The translations under genes were made by a program, and so were the position numbers. A DNA stretch of 64,000 nt. Source: Madurella fahalii (lineage: Eukaryota; Ascomycota; Sordariomycetes; Sordariales). Shown in pieces: positions 31,074-44,600 of the stretch (position 1 is its first letter; each line of letters begins with the position of its first letter). Under the pieces are notes generated by a model. It saw nothing but the letters and a program-made list of their open reading frames with translations. It was not told where the DNA came from and did not search any database. The DNA lies in contig CM056880.1 in the NCBI GenBank assembly GCA_029876055.1, positions 620,001-684,000 on the forward strand, given 5' to 3'.

Positions 31074-33702
31074 TCAACCGATCCTTCCTCGCTTGCTTGC
31101 AACAGGCCAACATCTTTCGAAATCCCTTCATCAATCTCCCCGCAGGAGTTTGAAGATCTTGGAATGTAACCTTCTCGTCTCCTTAGGTATGGGACAGAAT
31201 GGTGTACTGAGGCGTATGTTTGGCATCTTGAGGGGCCGTCAGCTCTAGAGTGTCAACACTGAGGAGACGCATCTTGAAAGCGCCTGCTGAGCTGAGGGAT
31301 TGTTGGTAAAATTCAAGTTTTAGTTGAAATTTGAGCGGGGAAAGCAAATTGATCGCTGCTGCCTGCTGAGAGGAGTCAAGTCAGGTATGGATGGATGCCT
31401 TAAGGCGATCAAACGCTCGGACTATGTCTGGTTTGTCCCGTGATGTCAATTGACAGGATTTGACAGGTCTTGTAATCGCACTTATCTAGGTTGGTAGAGC
31501 GCCTGTTCAGCAGAGCTAGAACGGTAAGGCACATATCTGTTAGGAGGCTTTAATGTCTAGGTCATGTGGCATTTTCTTCGGAGGAATGTGAAGGAAACTT
31601 AGGTACATGGAACCCTAGGGTCTCCAGCCATAGGGCCATAATAGCAGGTCTGCAGCTTGCTACATACTGTCACGGCAATGCTAGATCAGTCGCAGTGGCT
31701 GCGGTATTTGTAGGTATAATTGTATTAGAGTACTACGAAGAAGTAAAAGAGTAGAAGAGTGAAATACTCCGCGCCTCAACTCCACCATGCCCCACCAAGA
31801 TCACGTCACTACCTAAGCATGTGACGACGGCGGTAGAGAAGTCCGCCAAGGCCGTCACAATACCTATACTGGTATACTAAATACCATCCCAGTTTTGGTA
31901 CCAGGATACTACGTACTATCTTAGGAATTGGGCTGGGACGCTATATGCTATCCTATAACATGTACTAGTATATACTAGAAACGTGGACACCACGGGGACA
32001 CCGAAAGGAAACTGTAGCCGGGAGGGCTGAAAACGGGCCTTTGAGGCTGTGCATCGGCGGGGTATGGGAGCACTCTAACTCAGGGAGAATCAGGGAAGGT
32101 TCAGGACAAACCAGCCACAGCTCACCCCAGCTCAGGACCACGAACGAAAAAGGAAATTTCGTGAGCCCAGATTCGTCTCAGACAACCAGGCAGTTTCACA
32201 GCACATTGATGACCATCTCAGTGATGCTGAGGTGCTCATAGAAGCGGCCGGCACAGAGGCCTTTAGCTATGCGGGCTTCTTCTGGGACGCTGCTGAGGCC
32301 ATGCGCGACTGCTGTGTCTCCTGCTGAAAGGCTACAAGAAGTCGGCGTCCCGGAGCTCTATTACACTTCCGCGTGTCGTTGAACCGACCCTTGATCCCCG
32401 TCCTTCTTCTGCCCCTTGGCTGGCAAAGGTATTGATCATAGCAATCAGCATTGGAGCAGCACCGTCCTCTACGGCTTACCACTTTCGCCATAGAAGTGCC
32501 ATCGAGCTCCCCGGTGCCCTCTTAGGCAAGCTCAACCTGTTGAGTCATGAGGTTGTGCGTAGTTGCTTGCTTGCATAACTACGTAAGACGTATTGATACG
32601 AAGGGTGATGGCCCTGGATGTACAATGTCCTTTCCTGGGGCCCTATTACCCCCCGTATCCATCGTACCGATAATTTGAAGTGCTCATGGGTTGTATGGTC
32701 TGCCCATCGATTTCAGTACAGCCTACCCCATCACGATTTCCCTAGCAGATTATAGACGATATCTAGCAGATTCTCTTATCTGAACCAGCAATCACAAACC
32801 AGCTCTCCAAAAATCACCAACACCTCCCGGATGTCGCTCGCTCCTCCGCGCATAAACCCTCCACAAAACCACGCGCGACGGACGTCCCCGCCAAAAAAAC
32901 CCATCTTCCCCAACCCCAAACCCCTACGAAATTCTCTCTCCATACTATCTAGTTGGCACTAGGATTGACGGAGACGTTGCTCGTGCTGAATCTAAGTCTA
33001 ATAAGCATACTCCAGTTGCATTAAACAATCATGGTCCGTTGATTTTGTCGGCTTGGGTGCCTTGCTCATAAAGTCGATGGCTTATTTTAATGGGTCTAAA
33101 AGGTAAAGTTAATAATTAGTACATTAATAATAGTATTACCCAGTGTATTGTACTCGATAAATAATTCCGATTCAATACTAAAATCCATTCTTTTTCCTTT
33201 TCTTTTCTTTTTCTTTTTCTTTTCTTTTCTTTTTCTTTTTCTTTTCTTTTCTTTTTCTTTTTCTTTTCTTTTCTTTTTCTTTTCTTTTCTTTTTCTTTTC
33301 TTCATTTCATCTTTCTTTCTCGTCTGAGAAGCCATGCTCGTCAGCGTGGTACCGGAATACGTTAGCCTTTTTCCATTTTAATCCCACATCACTGTTGTCG
33401 AATCCGTCTTCTCCGCTCCGTGATCCTCTCTCCGCACAACGCGGAAAGGTGCCACATCTTGGTGACTAGACTAACCCCCCTGTTAACTGTGCCCTCCACT
33501 AATAAACTTGGATAAGCCGGGATCCTGGCAGAGGCACAATGGAGCCCCTTGCTGAGACTGGAGCCTGAAGCCTTGACGGGCCAGTAGCAATCTCGTGTAC
33601 TGTGGCTGCGCCCTAGGGTTGCATATAGCCGAGACCTCTGAGAGGCACCGCAGTACTATGCGTAGTAATCACTCATGCACCATGCCCCAGTTCTAATGCA
33701 TT
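31074..33702. other. Gene-poor, partly AT-rich region
   Basis: About 2.6 kb with no motif-bearing frame on either strand. Palindrome-rich AT sequence at about 31870-31980 looks like old repeat remains. The pyrimidine tract at 33190-33302 lies inside. Confidence 0.45.
33190..33302 (+). repeat. Pyrimidine-tract microsatellite
   Basis: Repeats of TTTTCTTTTC/TTTTTC. Similar in type to the tract at 13305-13507. The lysine/glutamate-rich frame on the other strand is an artefact. Confidence 0.88.
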
Positions 33703-34769
33703 ATGTCTGGTCAGTCACAACCTCACCCCACGCAATCATTGTCCCCCAGGTCTTCCGGATCGACGAGGCGGCTTGTCTCCCCTGTTGCGTTCTCCAAGTT
33801 ACAAGACATTCAAGAAGAGCTGCGAGGCATGGATCCACAGGATGAAAGTGTCAATAAGGGGGACATGAGAGTCGAGGTTGACGATGGGTCTGACGATGAT
33901 TCTAATGAGGACTTGAGCGAGGCTTCGTGCGTGATCGGGCTCGGAAAGACCGGCGACAAGGGCGAGTATCACACGCTCAACGACCCCTCGGCGCCCTATC
34001 AGCGAGAGAATGTTGTCGAGCGCCAGGACGTCCTGCAAATCCAATGCAGGTCCCGAGAGATTGTGCACGGCAGTCTGTCGCTGGACGAGGGCGCGGACGA
34101 GTACGCCACGCTCCTAGTGTACGACATCCATATGGATTCGACGAAACGCTCCCGTCGCATCGTCTCGGCCACGGTCAAGTTTGAGTTCAGCAGCAGCGAA
34201 CCGGGCCGCCCGAACCCAAAAGTGCGCAAGATCGCTCCCCTCAGTCGCGTATCCCTCTCCGCGTCGACACAAGACGAGACGACCACCGTCGGGGGGAGGT
34301 GAGCCTGGCTGCGCCGGATCTAGTGGCCAACGTGGGCACCACGGCCAGGTGGGAGAAGACAGTGAGCCGCACGACAAACGACGAGGCACGGGTGACGGGG
34401 CTCATATGGAGCGATGACTACGGCAGACCCGTCATCGCCAAATGGACCCTCACCGAGAACGGATCTATCAAGTCGGGAGTACCGAGCTTCATGCGATGCG
34501 CCATTCTGCTGGTCCGACCTGATGACAACCTGTTCGAGGGCAAGGTGACCATTGAGGTTGAGACAGACTGGAAGTCAAAGATCGAGCGCCTGTTTGGCAC
34601 GACACCGCCGGATGATCCCATCCTCTTTGATCCTGCCATGGAGCCGACAAACAGGCTCCGCAAGACGGGTTACGACGTGGACAATCTAGGACTCATTGAC
34701 TTACAGAGCGAGTTCGTGGACATTCGGTTCAATACTGCGTTCACGCCCGGGAAGGGACACTTGGACTGA
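33703..34769 (+). pseudogene. Unknown beta-rich protein with a one-base frameshift
   Basis: Two overlapping frames (33703-34302 and about 34299-34769) form one protein of about 355 aa if the G-run 34291-34296 had one more G; the first frame otherwise stops at a TGA right after it. The N-terminus (about 90 aa) is Ser-rich then acidic and probably disordered. The rest is an ordered, beta-rich domain: EYATLLVYDIHMD, RIVSATVKFEFSSS, ARWEKTVSRTTND, VPSFMRCAILLVRP and DDPILFDPAMEPTN. I recall this as a widespread fungal family without known function but cannot name it. There are no membrane segments or signal peptide. It converges on the ankyrin-subtilisin gene 234 bp away. Whether the break is real or a homopolymer sequencing error cannot be decided here. 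Confidence 0.7.
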
Positions 34770-35003
34770 TGCGTCTTCATCCGGAACGCCTCTACCAGCG
34801 CGAGGAATTAGGTATACAGGTTGCACTGTGTTAGTCACTATAGATAGTAAGAAGCACTACATCAATAACACCAAAGCACCCAATATTCCCATCACTGAGG
34901 TGTCTAGAGTTGTAATCTCTCTGGGCCATGCGCAGAATAGTGCATGCTTCCTTGTTTTGTGTCGGATGTTCTTCTCGTTCGCAGTAAATGACGTTACCGG
35001 CCC

Positions 35004-38000
35004 TTACAGCATCACCCTCAAGCAGAACCTGGCTCCAAGCCTCGCTATCGCCTCCACCAGCTGAACCGGATCGTCATACTTATGTCTCTCATCCACAATG
35101 GATCCAAACGCTTCCCAAACCGTAATGAACTTGTACTTGCTCTCCGGACTCGTCCCAATGCTATTCCGGAACGCCTTGGTCAGTTGGTCGTACCTCTTCA
35201 GAGCCTCGAACTCCCTCCGTACTTGTGCCTTCTCGGGCCCCGGCGCGTGCCACAGCCTCACTTGCACGCAGTACAACACCAACGCCGCGAAGCCGGCCGC
35301 CAGCGCCGTCGCGACCGATGACCCCGACACCTCCTTGGCGGGCCCAACGACGGCCCCATCTAGTATCTCGACCCGGTCGCCCGGGAAGGTAAAGTGCACC
35401 TTGTCCGGGTTGCCGACCCATGCGTTGGTCTCGCCCGACGGCCCCGCGGCGCCAATGGTGAAGATACGCTGCGTGGCTTTGGAGGGGTACGTGTCGGTTT
35501 GTTTGGCGCCTTGGTCCGCTGCCGAGCAGAACATGAGGATGTTGGCTTTGTCGGCGTCGAGAATGGCTTTTTCGAGTTCCGCCTTGACGCCTTCGTCTTC
35601 CGGGGGATCGATGGTCCATGACATGGAGATGATGTGGACCTTTTTCTTCACTGCGGCGGCGATGGCCTGCGGGGGGATGATTAGCTAGGGGAAGACGCGG
35701 ACGAGGAAAATGGATGGGAAAGGGAGAGCGGTACCTACCCTCGCAGCGCTTCTGGCGGAGATCTGTCTCACGCCGTCAAAGGGATGGTCTTCCAGCCGCA
35801 AGACATACAATTGGGCTCGGGGACACATGAAGTGGATGAGCTTTGCCATGGTGGTTCCGTGTCCGGTTGCCGACGCGTAGTAGGGGTGGTTCAAGTTGTT
35901 CTCCTCATCGCGAGGACAGAACGTTCGCCCGCCCAATAGCGGGTATTCTAGGTCCATTGCATCCACGCCATCGTCGATGAGGGCGACGCGGATTGGCTCT
36001 TCGATGCTTTGAGACATTTGCCGGTACTCGTTCAGCTGCTCAGCGTTTAACAGCAACCCCCTGAATTTCTTCATACAGTCAATCCATGTGTGCTTGCTTG
36101 TCTGCTCGTCCTTGATGCCCTGAGCCCGCACCGCGTTGTCCGTTTGCCGCCTGTAGGCGAGCCCATCGTCGATGATGAGTCGGAGGTCATGCCTGAGGCC
36201 GAGCCTCTTGATACGTTCGCTAAATTCCTTCACGTACTGCTGGCTCCGCTTAGGCGACTCTAACCCCTACGCAGTACGTCAGCGCCTTGCCCCCAAACAA
36301 CAGATATCTCGACGTGTAAACGTACCTTTTGGATGTGGAGCCTAACTGTCCGCAACTCACTTAATTTCTTCAGCCCGCCCTCGTCACTCCAGCCCCTGAG
36401 CACAGCATTGTTGCCACCCCAATACAAGTGGACCTCTCGAACGCGCGGTGCAGCGTTGTAGATTACCTCGGTGCACAAGTCGGTCTTCTTCCAGTCCCAG
36501 ACCTCAACATCTAGGTTCCTGAGTGACTCTTCAATAGCCTCGTCGGTGTGCGGCGGGCTGAGCGAATCATCAACGACAACCTTGAGGATCGTCTTGACCC
36601 CTTTCTTTCGCAGGCCGTCGAATACTTGGACTAAGTCTCGGCGCCCGCTGCCTTCGTTGGCGAGCCGACTTCTGTGTATCCGCTTGGCGCTTGGTGCTTC
36701 GGCAGGTGCCTCGATCTTGATCTTGGGAATGGCGACGTACTGGAGCGCGTCCTCAAATTTGAGCTGCTTGAGGAGCGCTTCGAAACCGGAGAGGGTCATG
36801 CTGCTGCGGCCAGAGAGATCAAAGTAGAGCTCAAGATCTGCAAAACTGTGTTAGCGTCGTCCTCTCTCGGGTTGTGGGCTTGAACAGCGAAGCCACTGAC
36901 CTGAAACCTTATCCCTCCCATAAAGTATGTCCATACAGGCATTATCACTGCGCGAACGTAGGTAGTGCAACTTGAGAAACCTCTCCACACCCTTCACGAC
37001 GCGTTCGTCAACCTTGGATTGCTTCTTGGACTCGGACTTCCCCTTCGCCTTGGTAATGGAAGCCGATGGCTCCGTAGCGACAGGCGTTCTCAGAGCCGAA
37101 TCATCCCCGCCAGCCATCTCCAAAGTCAACCCGAACGGGACCGCCGACCCATACTTGGCTCGGCTATTCGATTGAATAACTAGCTTCGGCCGGGTCTGTT
37201 CCTGCTGGCCGGGGGCGGCTATGCCGTGATTGGGCGTCCGCTGCGGCGAGGACGGCCTGCCCGCCTTTTTTGGTCCAGGTCCATTCTTCGCAGGGTCGGC
37301 TCGACCGCGGTCATCTCCCGGGTCGCGGCTCTTATCGCCGCTAGCTGCCTTGGCCGCTGCCTCGGTTGCGTCCTTTGCCGCGTCTTCGACAGTCTTTTTA
37401 TGGTGCAGGTAGGGCGAATTGCCGGCGCGGTTGAAGTCGCCGTAGGATAGACGGACTTCCTCGTCGCTGCGAGCGACGATGTCCTCGATGATAGATAGCT
37501 GATCCTTGCGGCAGCGCTTGTACTCAACAGCGAGGTGAAGGATCGTATTTCCTTTGGAGTCTTTGAGAGCGAGGGTTTTAGGGTCGGCGTTTTGAACCAT
37601 GGATTTGAAGTACTTCAGCTTCTTTTTAATGGCGAAGTGGAGATAGCATTGGTTGTTGCTCGGTCTGATGAAGATGGAGTTGATGTTCCGGTGAGCTTCG
37701 CACATCCATTCCACCATTTTCTCCTTTTTGAGGTCGATAGCTTGGTACAGAGGTGTTTTGCCGTCCCGGTCGCCTTTTGCGAGGAGATTATTGCCGTGTT
37801 GGACGAGGCAAGTTACCAAAACTTTCATCTGGTCGTCTGATACCGTAGGTAAGTCGGACTTTTTGTCATCCAGGAGTAAATGCAAGGCCGTCGGCAGGCT
37901 TTTGTCCCCCGTGTCTGTAGCCAGGTCATGGAGTTCTTTGGACTTGAAGGCTGCGAGACAATCATCCCGTGTCAGGTCTATTGCCCCATCGGCAATTTGC

Positions 38001-38182
38001 TGGAGAGTTCTTTTCAGAAGCGTCTCGACCGAGACCCTGGCTCGCTTGACCTTGATGTCGTCGTCGTCATCGTCGTCGGAGCTGTCTTCCTCAGATGAGT
38101 CCCCGGCTCTCGCCCCCTCATCTTCGTCTTCTGGCACTAGCTGATGGAATCTTTCCCGGTCATCCTCTGCGTCTGAAGACAT
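35004..38182 (-). CDS. Ankyrin-repeat/subtilisin-like serine protease (S8) fusion
   Basis: Four exons (38182-36901, 36837-36326, 36266-35739, 35666-35004) with introns of 63, 59 and 72 bp; 994 aa. The N-terminus is acidic, with a DDDDDDD run next to a basic KVKRAR patch. Degenerate ankyrin repeats follow at about residues 100-250 (GKTPLYQAIDLKK, GNTILHLAVEY), then a disordered Lys/Ser/Pro linker. After an alpha/beta middle region comes an S8 peptidase domain at about residues 690-990 with a complete triad: Asp in VALIDDGVD (about 695), His in ATGHGTTMA (about 732) and Ser in SGSSVATALAAG (about 892). There is no signal peptide or inhibitor-type propeptide, so the protease is intracellular. 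In fungi this layout belongs to NLR/incompatibility-type effectors (family knowledge). It is divergent from the NLR-like gene at 38691. Confidence 0.9.
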
Positions 38183-38690
38183 GATTGACTACAAAGGTAC
38201 TAGGGACGCTGGGTGGCGGAAATGGGCGGGTGTTTACTGGAGACGAGGCAGCAGCGGTGCAGATCAAGGAGGGGGAATGCGTTGACCATGCCTCAGTACA
38301 GCGCAGTCCCCCCAGTCCCAGGCAGCCAACGCAGAGTAGGGTGACAAGGATCGTTTCAGGCAGAAATCGCCGAGCCACATTTGGGGGCCAGACACTCTGC
38401 TGCGGTTTTCGTGTGGACCCTCACCGCATACGGCCAAGGGCGCTTATTGCGGAATCACCATCCACTGTCAGCACTAACCCCTTTCCCCGCACATCACCAT
38501 CTGGTAATCTCGGAGCCAAGGTGTGTCGCGTCGAGCCCTACGCGGAGCTTTCAAGCACAGTTTGTTACTGGATGCGTGGAAACTGCCGGTTCCGCAGACT
38601 TCAAAGATCTTTTCATCAGCAACTGAATTGCAGTGCTTGCTTCTAGTTGATTTCGACTCGGAGGCCGATACAACTTGAAGTTTTCCCAAA
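38183..38690. promoter_or_regulatory. Shared divergent promoter of protease and NLR-like genes
   Basis: 508 bp separate the start codons of two divergently transcribed genes that both encode ankyrin-repeat proteins. It must hold both promoters. No TATA box or known operator stands out, and the open frame inside it has no motif. Confidence 0.55.
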
Positions 38691-41600
38691 ATGTCAGACG
38701 CAAACTCTGCGTCTTCGGATTCAGAGGAGTCGGCGCTATCCGTCTCCTCTAGAGCTGGCTCCCCCGAGCCTGTGTTGAACCCAATAGGAGCAGCGGCAGA
38801 CGAACTTTTGGACAAAGCAGGTGGAGGAGAAGCGGAGAATCCAGCATCGCTGCCAGAGCCGGCTCTTTCAGTGGCGGAAGAGAATCAACCGCTTCGCGAT
38901 TTTGAAGGGTTGCATCTCACCTTCTCTCCGACAGACGATGACGATTCCGCTCCAAGGTTTGGGTTCGATGGCGAGATCCTGATTGCATGGGAGTGAGTTC
39001 GTTGTGGCGTTTGTCGTCCATTCCTCACCCAAGCATTTGTAACTGACAGCATGACACCCAAGCTTTGTAGTCGTTCCCGGAGTCTTCGGTAACTGGGAAG
39101 ACGACTCGCAGGCCGGCCCAGGCTCCGGAACCAGTCAATGGGTCACCAAATATACCAGTCCGCCACACCGGGTGCGCGTCTCTCGGTTTGAGTACGATTC
39201 GCGAGACCTGTTCACTGGCATCAAATGTAGAGAGGGTATTCGGAGTTGTGCTCTGCGACTTCTGCGTGGCCTAACAGCCCTGAGAAAAGGCTCATCCCCG
39301 GTTTGTTGCGCCCTATAGGGTCCAGGTAATATCAGTTACCGTTCGGCGTGCTAACTGATTCCGCCTCAGAATCGGGTGATCAACTTCATTACTCATGACT
39401 TGGGAAGTGTCATTGTCAAGGATGTGAGTACGATGCCTTTTGGGCAGTCCAGCATAACGCGCCGAAGCGGATCTAGTCAGGCCCAAGAGAAGACGATTAA
39501 TCATCTTTTTAACCCGCAGGCCTTGGTTGTAGCGGCCCTTGACCCCGGCTCATGGTCTGATGTTTTGGATATGACTCGCGTTCTGGTAGGCACTATACCG
39601 GCTCATTCCGTGTGTGTTCGCCGTTAAATTTCGACGCAGGTGTTTACAGGCTGCCCTCACCGAAGTATGAACCAGCTTGACATGGAAGAACGGTTATCCC
39701 GCTTCCTGTTCGCATCATACGGCAAAGAACCGACACGTTTCATCCCCTCCGTTTCCTCGGTCTCTGGGCTGGCGGCAGCCGCCATAGAAGTCAACGGGCT
39801 GTTTGTAGACTCAAAGGCGCTGCTCCGCTGCCGTCCCATTAGTATCTATGCCGAACCCGATTCCGCGCCGGACATCAATCCCGTGGGTCATTCCCAGTAC
39901 CGAGGTCGAGAGCTTTTGCTAACCGCCGGACCCGAAAGGTATTTGATAGTTATTGCGGCACTCTGGGGGTTCCTTTCGAGAAGCGAATCGCAGCACCTGA
40001 GGACGAGTGCGACCACTATCCTGATCTCGATCGTTATGTGCGCGGCCTCGGCCCCGGTCTGTCAACAATCAGGCATCCCAACGCTCAAGACAAGGGTTGA
40101 CTAACCGTTCGGTTCTAGTCTTGGATGTCGGATTCGACCACGAAATTTTCCTCCGCGAGCGGAAGCTACTCTCCCTAGCATCGCCCATCGACCCTTTCCG
40201 CAGTGCCAAGAGGGCCAGCGCCTCAGTCACGGAAACAACCCAGTACAGGAGCTGGCTGGCCTTGCCCGGTCCACAGATCCTCTACATCCACGGCTCGCAC
40301 GGTGTCCAAGATGCGGCGGAGCAAGTCTTCTTCGCGCTTGACGAGATGCCGACGAAGCAGAGTACCGTCGTATTCTATTTTTCCTTCAATCACTGGGATG
40401 TTCGCCGCGACTCGATACGGGATATGGCATCGACGTTCCTCGCCCAGATAATCTGTCAGTTTCCGCTAAACAAAAATTGGGCGGACGCCCTTTTCACCCA
40501 GTTAGACCTCGAGAGGGGATGGACAGAAGCAGACCTGGTGTACTGGCTTGAGCGTTTCCGCTTCAACGATGAATTTGAACACGCTATATACGTGATCAAC
40601 TACTTCGACGAATGCACCAAGGGTTCAAGGAAGTTCTTCCTGGACAAGTTCAAGTACTTAGCCGCTTCAAGCGAGGGCCAATTCAAGATTGTGGTCACCA
40701 GCCACGAGGCCGGCGCACTTCTGGGCGAGCTGCGCGATACGTCCGTGACAATCCTCGACCTTTCAGAGACCGCAACAGCAACGAGGGACGTTGTCGACGG
40801 GAACGACCAGGTGAAGCAATTGACACAGGCCCGGCCTGACCTCCTCCTACAGGCCAGCTTGTTGCGCCAGGAGCTAGACAGCATCGCCGATATCGATCCC
40901 CTTGCACGAAACATCATTCTTGAGCAAGCGCGAATCCAACTGGAGTGGCCGGAGAGCGTCTCTATCAGAAAGGTGCTGGGAGACCTGGACTTGCCGAGGG
41001 GGGAATGGGACGACAAAGCTCTCGCCGCCCTCCTCGGCCGAATTATTCGGAAGATTCCAGCCGAGGCAAACCTCCCACTGCTGCTTTCGTGGACCCTCTA
41101 TGCTGTGCGGCCACTTACAATCTGGGAACTCGGAACAGCTCTATATCTCTGCACTGACTCTGACAACGGGGGCTTGGCCTCCCCTCCTGCTTCGGAGTTA
41201 GATGGGTTCGTTCGAAGGCTCCAGGTCTGGCTTGCAGGGATCGTAGAGGTGAAACTCAACGAGGTGCGGATAACACATCCTCGCATCAGGAACATCTTGA
41301 TGGGCAAGAGCATCCCGAAGGAAAGAGACGACGGCCCACGTTACCTATGGGATGATGTCCCGGCGACCGCCCACTTTGACATTGCGCGGTTGTGTCTTGA
41401 ATACCTGTCCCGGCAGAGTGTACGCGAGATCATCAGCAGTACATATCGCGTTGTGGAGACATCCGGAGCACATGTTTTTGCTGACCGAGGGAACCTGTGT
41501 TCCTACGCTCTGCAGGCGTGGACATATCACTTCTTGAAAGTGAGCTCGTCCGCCGGGCGATCCGAACTCGTCACTCAATTTGCCTTGACTCCCCTCGGGC

Positions 41601-44600
41601 GCGACTGGGCTCGCGGCTATTGGGCGCTCTCGAACCCGGTGACCAGGTCAAAGACCAGTTTGGAAAGCCTCTTCCCCATTTTCGCGGGCCTTGGGCTTCT
41701 AGATGCGGTGAAGCCCAAAGATATGCAAGATACATGCTGCGGACTGCTAGAGGCGGCATCCAAGGGCCAGAGCGAGACCGTGAAGCGCCTACTCCGGCAC
41801 ACCAAGGTTCCTGAGGCAACATTGCTGGACACACTCATCGCGGCCGGGGCGTCCGGTGACGAACAGCTAATGCTCTACTTGATTGAACACATATCCTCCA
41901 AGCGCGACGGTCTGGACGCCGTCGCGTGGCCGGCGAGCCTGATCTACAGGGCGGCGTGGCTCGGTCTCGACCGCGTCGCGGAGAAACTCCTCCAACTAGG
42001 CGTCTCGCCTGACCCCGACGTTCCTTGGTTAACAACCATAAAAGCACCACCGCTTCACCAGGCCGGGCGCAACTTCCACCTGGCCACAATGCAGGTCTTT
42101 GTCAGCCACGGCGCCAATATCGACTCTCGCGGAAGATATAACAGGACTGCTCTTCATCTTGTCGCCGGACTAGGCAACGTGGAGATGGTTAAGTGGATGG
42201 TACAGCACGGGAAATTCGATCTAGAAGCCAAGGATCAAGACAGTAGAACTCCTGTCTACTATCCGTCTGTCTACGGACATTACGCGGCCGCCAAGGAGTT
42301 GCTTCAGCTTGGGGCGGATCCTGACATGGGCTTAAAGGCCGAGTCTACCACCGACATCTGGTGTCCGCTCGTGGCGGCAGCAGATAACGGGCTCCCACGC
42401 TGCGTGAAGGCATTGCTAGAGCACAACGCCAACCCGAATATTACCGGACCGTCAGGACAGGGGAGTGCTCTGCAGAATGCTGCGGTTAATGGCTATGTGG
42501 AACCCTGCCGTATCCTTCTGGAAGGTGGCGCCAATCCGAATAGCCCGCTGATCCAGCCTCCCATCATCGCCCAGGTCGTGCAGAGTCTAGGAGCAAACGA
42601 AATAGAACTCTGCCTGGAAATAGTCAAGCTCCTCATCGACAACGGGGCAGACGTCAACGCCAAAGACTCTGACGGCACACCGGTGCTTGCCTTTATTGTA
42701 TCCTACGACAACGTCAGGCCCGTCTGCGAACTGCTCCTGGGCGCCGGGGCGGACGTCAACGTCCTTGATTCTACGGAAAAGGGACCGCTATTTCACGCCG
42801 CCGACCACATGAAGCCCTCCCTCGTCGAGCTCTTTCTAGCCCGCGGCGCCGATGTCAACCGCGCATCTCAAGACGGTCCAACGCCTTTATATGTCGCCAT
42901 CCCCGACTCCGAGACCGTGCGTCTCCTGCTCGAACATGGTGCCGATCCTAATCGAGCCGCCTATATAGGCTTCACTCCGCTCATGTACGCCGCATGGTAC
43001 AAGCATGATGATAGTCTTAGTCTTCTCCTAGAGCACAACGCCGCAGTTGACATGAAGAATGACATGGACGAAGGCCGGACCGCGTTGCATTATGCAGCGG
43101 ACTACGGGTCCGCTGGGGGAATCAGGGCATTAGCAGAATGCGGTGCAAATCTTCAGGCCATTTCGGAGGATGGCATACCTATACTAAACAGAATAACGAG
43201 GTCTTTGGACGATCGTTCTTCCAAATTGCAAACCCTCCTAGAGTTTCTGCCCAGGTTAGATCTCAGTCAGACGGACAGCGACGGGCGAACGGCCATCAAC
43301 GAGAACAGTATCGATATAGAGAGCCTCAAGCGCCTCGTCAATGCCGGTGCTCCCTTGAATATTCCAAACCGCGAAGGGATTACGCCGTTGCGGACTCACG
43401 TTTCCATTGGCAACACCGAGCACGCGAAATATCTCCTCAAACACGGCGCCGACCCGAATATTATCTCTGACAGCCATGGAGGGCCACTCCATATTGCGGC
43501 TTTGCAGTCCCAACTCTCGATGGTCAAGCTACTGGTAGAGCATGGGGCGAATATAAACATCGCGGTGCCAAGTAATACGTACGGCACTCCTCTGACTTCG
43601 GCTTGTCTCTACACCACAGCCGCGCCAGGGATAAACCCCGACCCGATTGCAGATGTCGTTCGCTACCTGTTGGAGCACGGAGCGGACGTTAACGGTCGGG
43701 GCGGGTTGTTTGGCTATCCTATCAATGCCGCTGCCCTGTGCTCGTCACTTCAAATTATCGACCTTTTACTAAGCAAAGGCGCCCAGGTCGGCGTAAGGGA
43801 CGCAATGGGACGATCACCAATCCACTTTGCCGCGACCAACAGCGTCGATGTGTTCCAGGCAATTGTCGATGCGGGTGGCAATATCAAGGCCTGCGACGCG
43901 CTTGGTAGGACGCCATTGCATTGGGCCGCGCGACCTGGCCGTCTTGGGGTCGTAAAACACATTCTCTCTCTTCTCGATGCTGAGGATGAGGAGCATGACA
44001 TCGATGTGCCGGATGGGGATGGTTGGACTGCCCTGTGCTGGGCCGCCCGTGGTTTTGCTGGTTGGCAGGAAGGCTGCACAGTGGAGGAACTGGTTGGCGT
44101 TGTGCGGCTACTACTGGAGCGCGGCGCAAACCCTTCCGTGGTGATCACCTTGCAGGGCCAGAGATGGACACCTCTCAAGCTCGCCAGATATCATAGCGCT
44201 TGGCCCGAGGTGATTGAACTGCTGGAGTATGGCCCCGGAGGGCTCGACCAAAGCAAGGAGGGCGACGGTGGCAAGAAAGCCGCCTCGAACCCGGATGATG
44301 AGACACGGATGGCGAATGGGCATCCGCCTTACTGCGATGTTTGTCTCTCGGTAAGTTGTCATTCTACCGCGACCCCTCAATCAAACATTAGTAGTAGTAC
44401 TAACATTATGCTTCTAATTAGTCGATCTCGGGATTCCGCTACCACTGTAAAACTTGCGCCTCGTTTGACTTGTGCTTCATGTGCTATCCGCGCCGAGCGC
44501 TCGTGCACACGCCAGACCATGACTTCGAGCAGGAGGGCCCCGAGTTCCTCGGGCAATCGGAAGCCGAGGGCGAAGGCGAGAGAGTGGATAGAGAAACCGA

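Noticed and set aside
31489..31510. GGTTGGTAGAGCGCC, like a tRNA D-arm
   Set aside because: No acceptor stem, anticodon arm or TTCGA T-loop at the right distance.
33096..33335. Lys/Glu-rich minus-strand frame
   Set aside because: Translation of the microsatellite at 33190-33302.
33703..34769. Gasdermin-like identity for the protein beside the protease
   Set aside because: Tempting by analogy with HET-Q1/HET-Q2, but the sequence shows nothing I recognise as gasdermin; kept only as a positional hypothesis.
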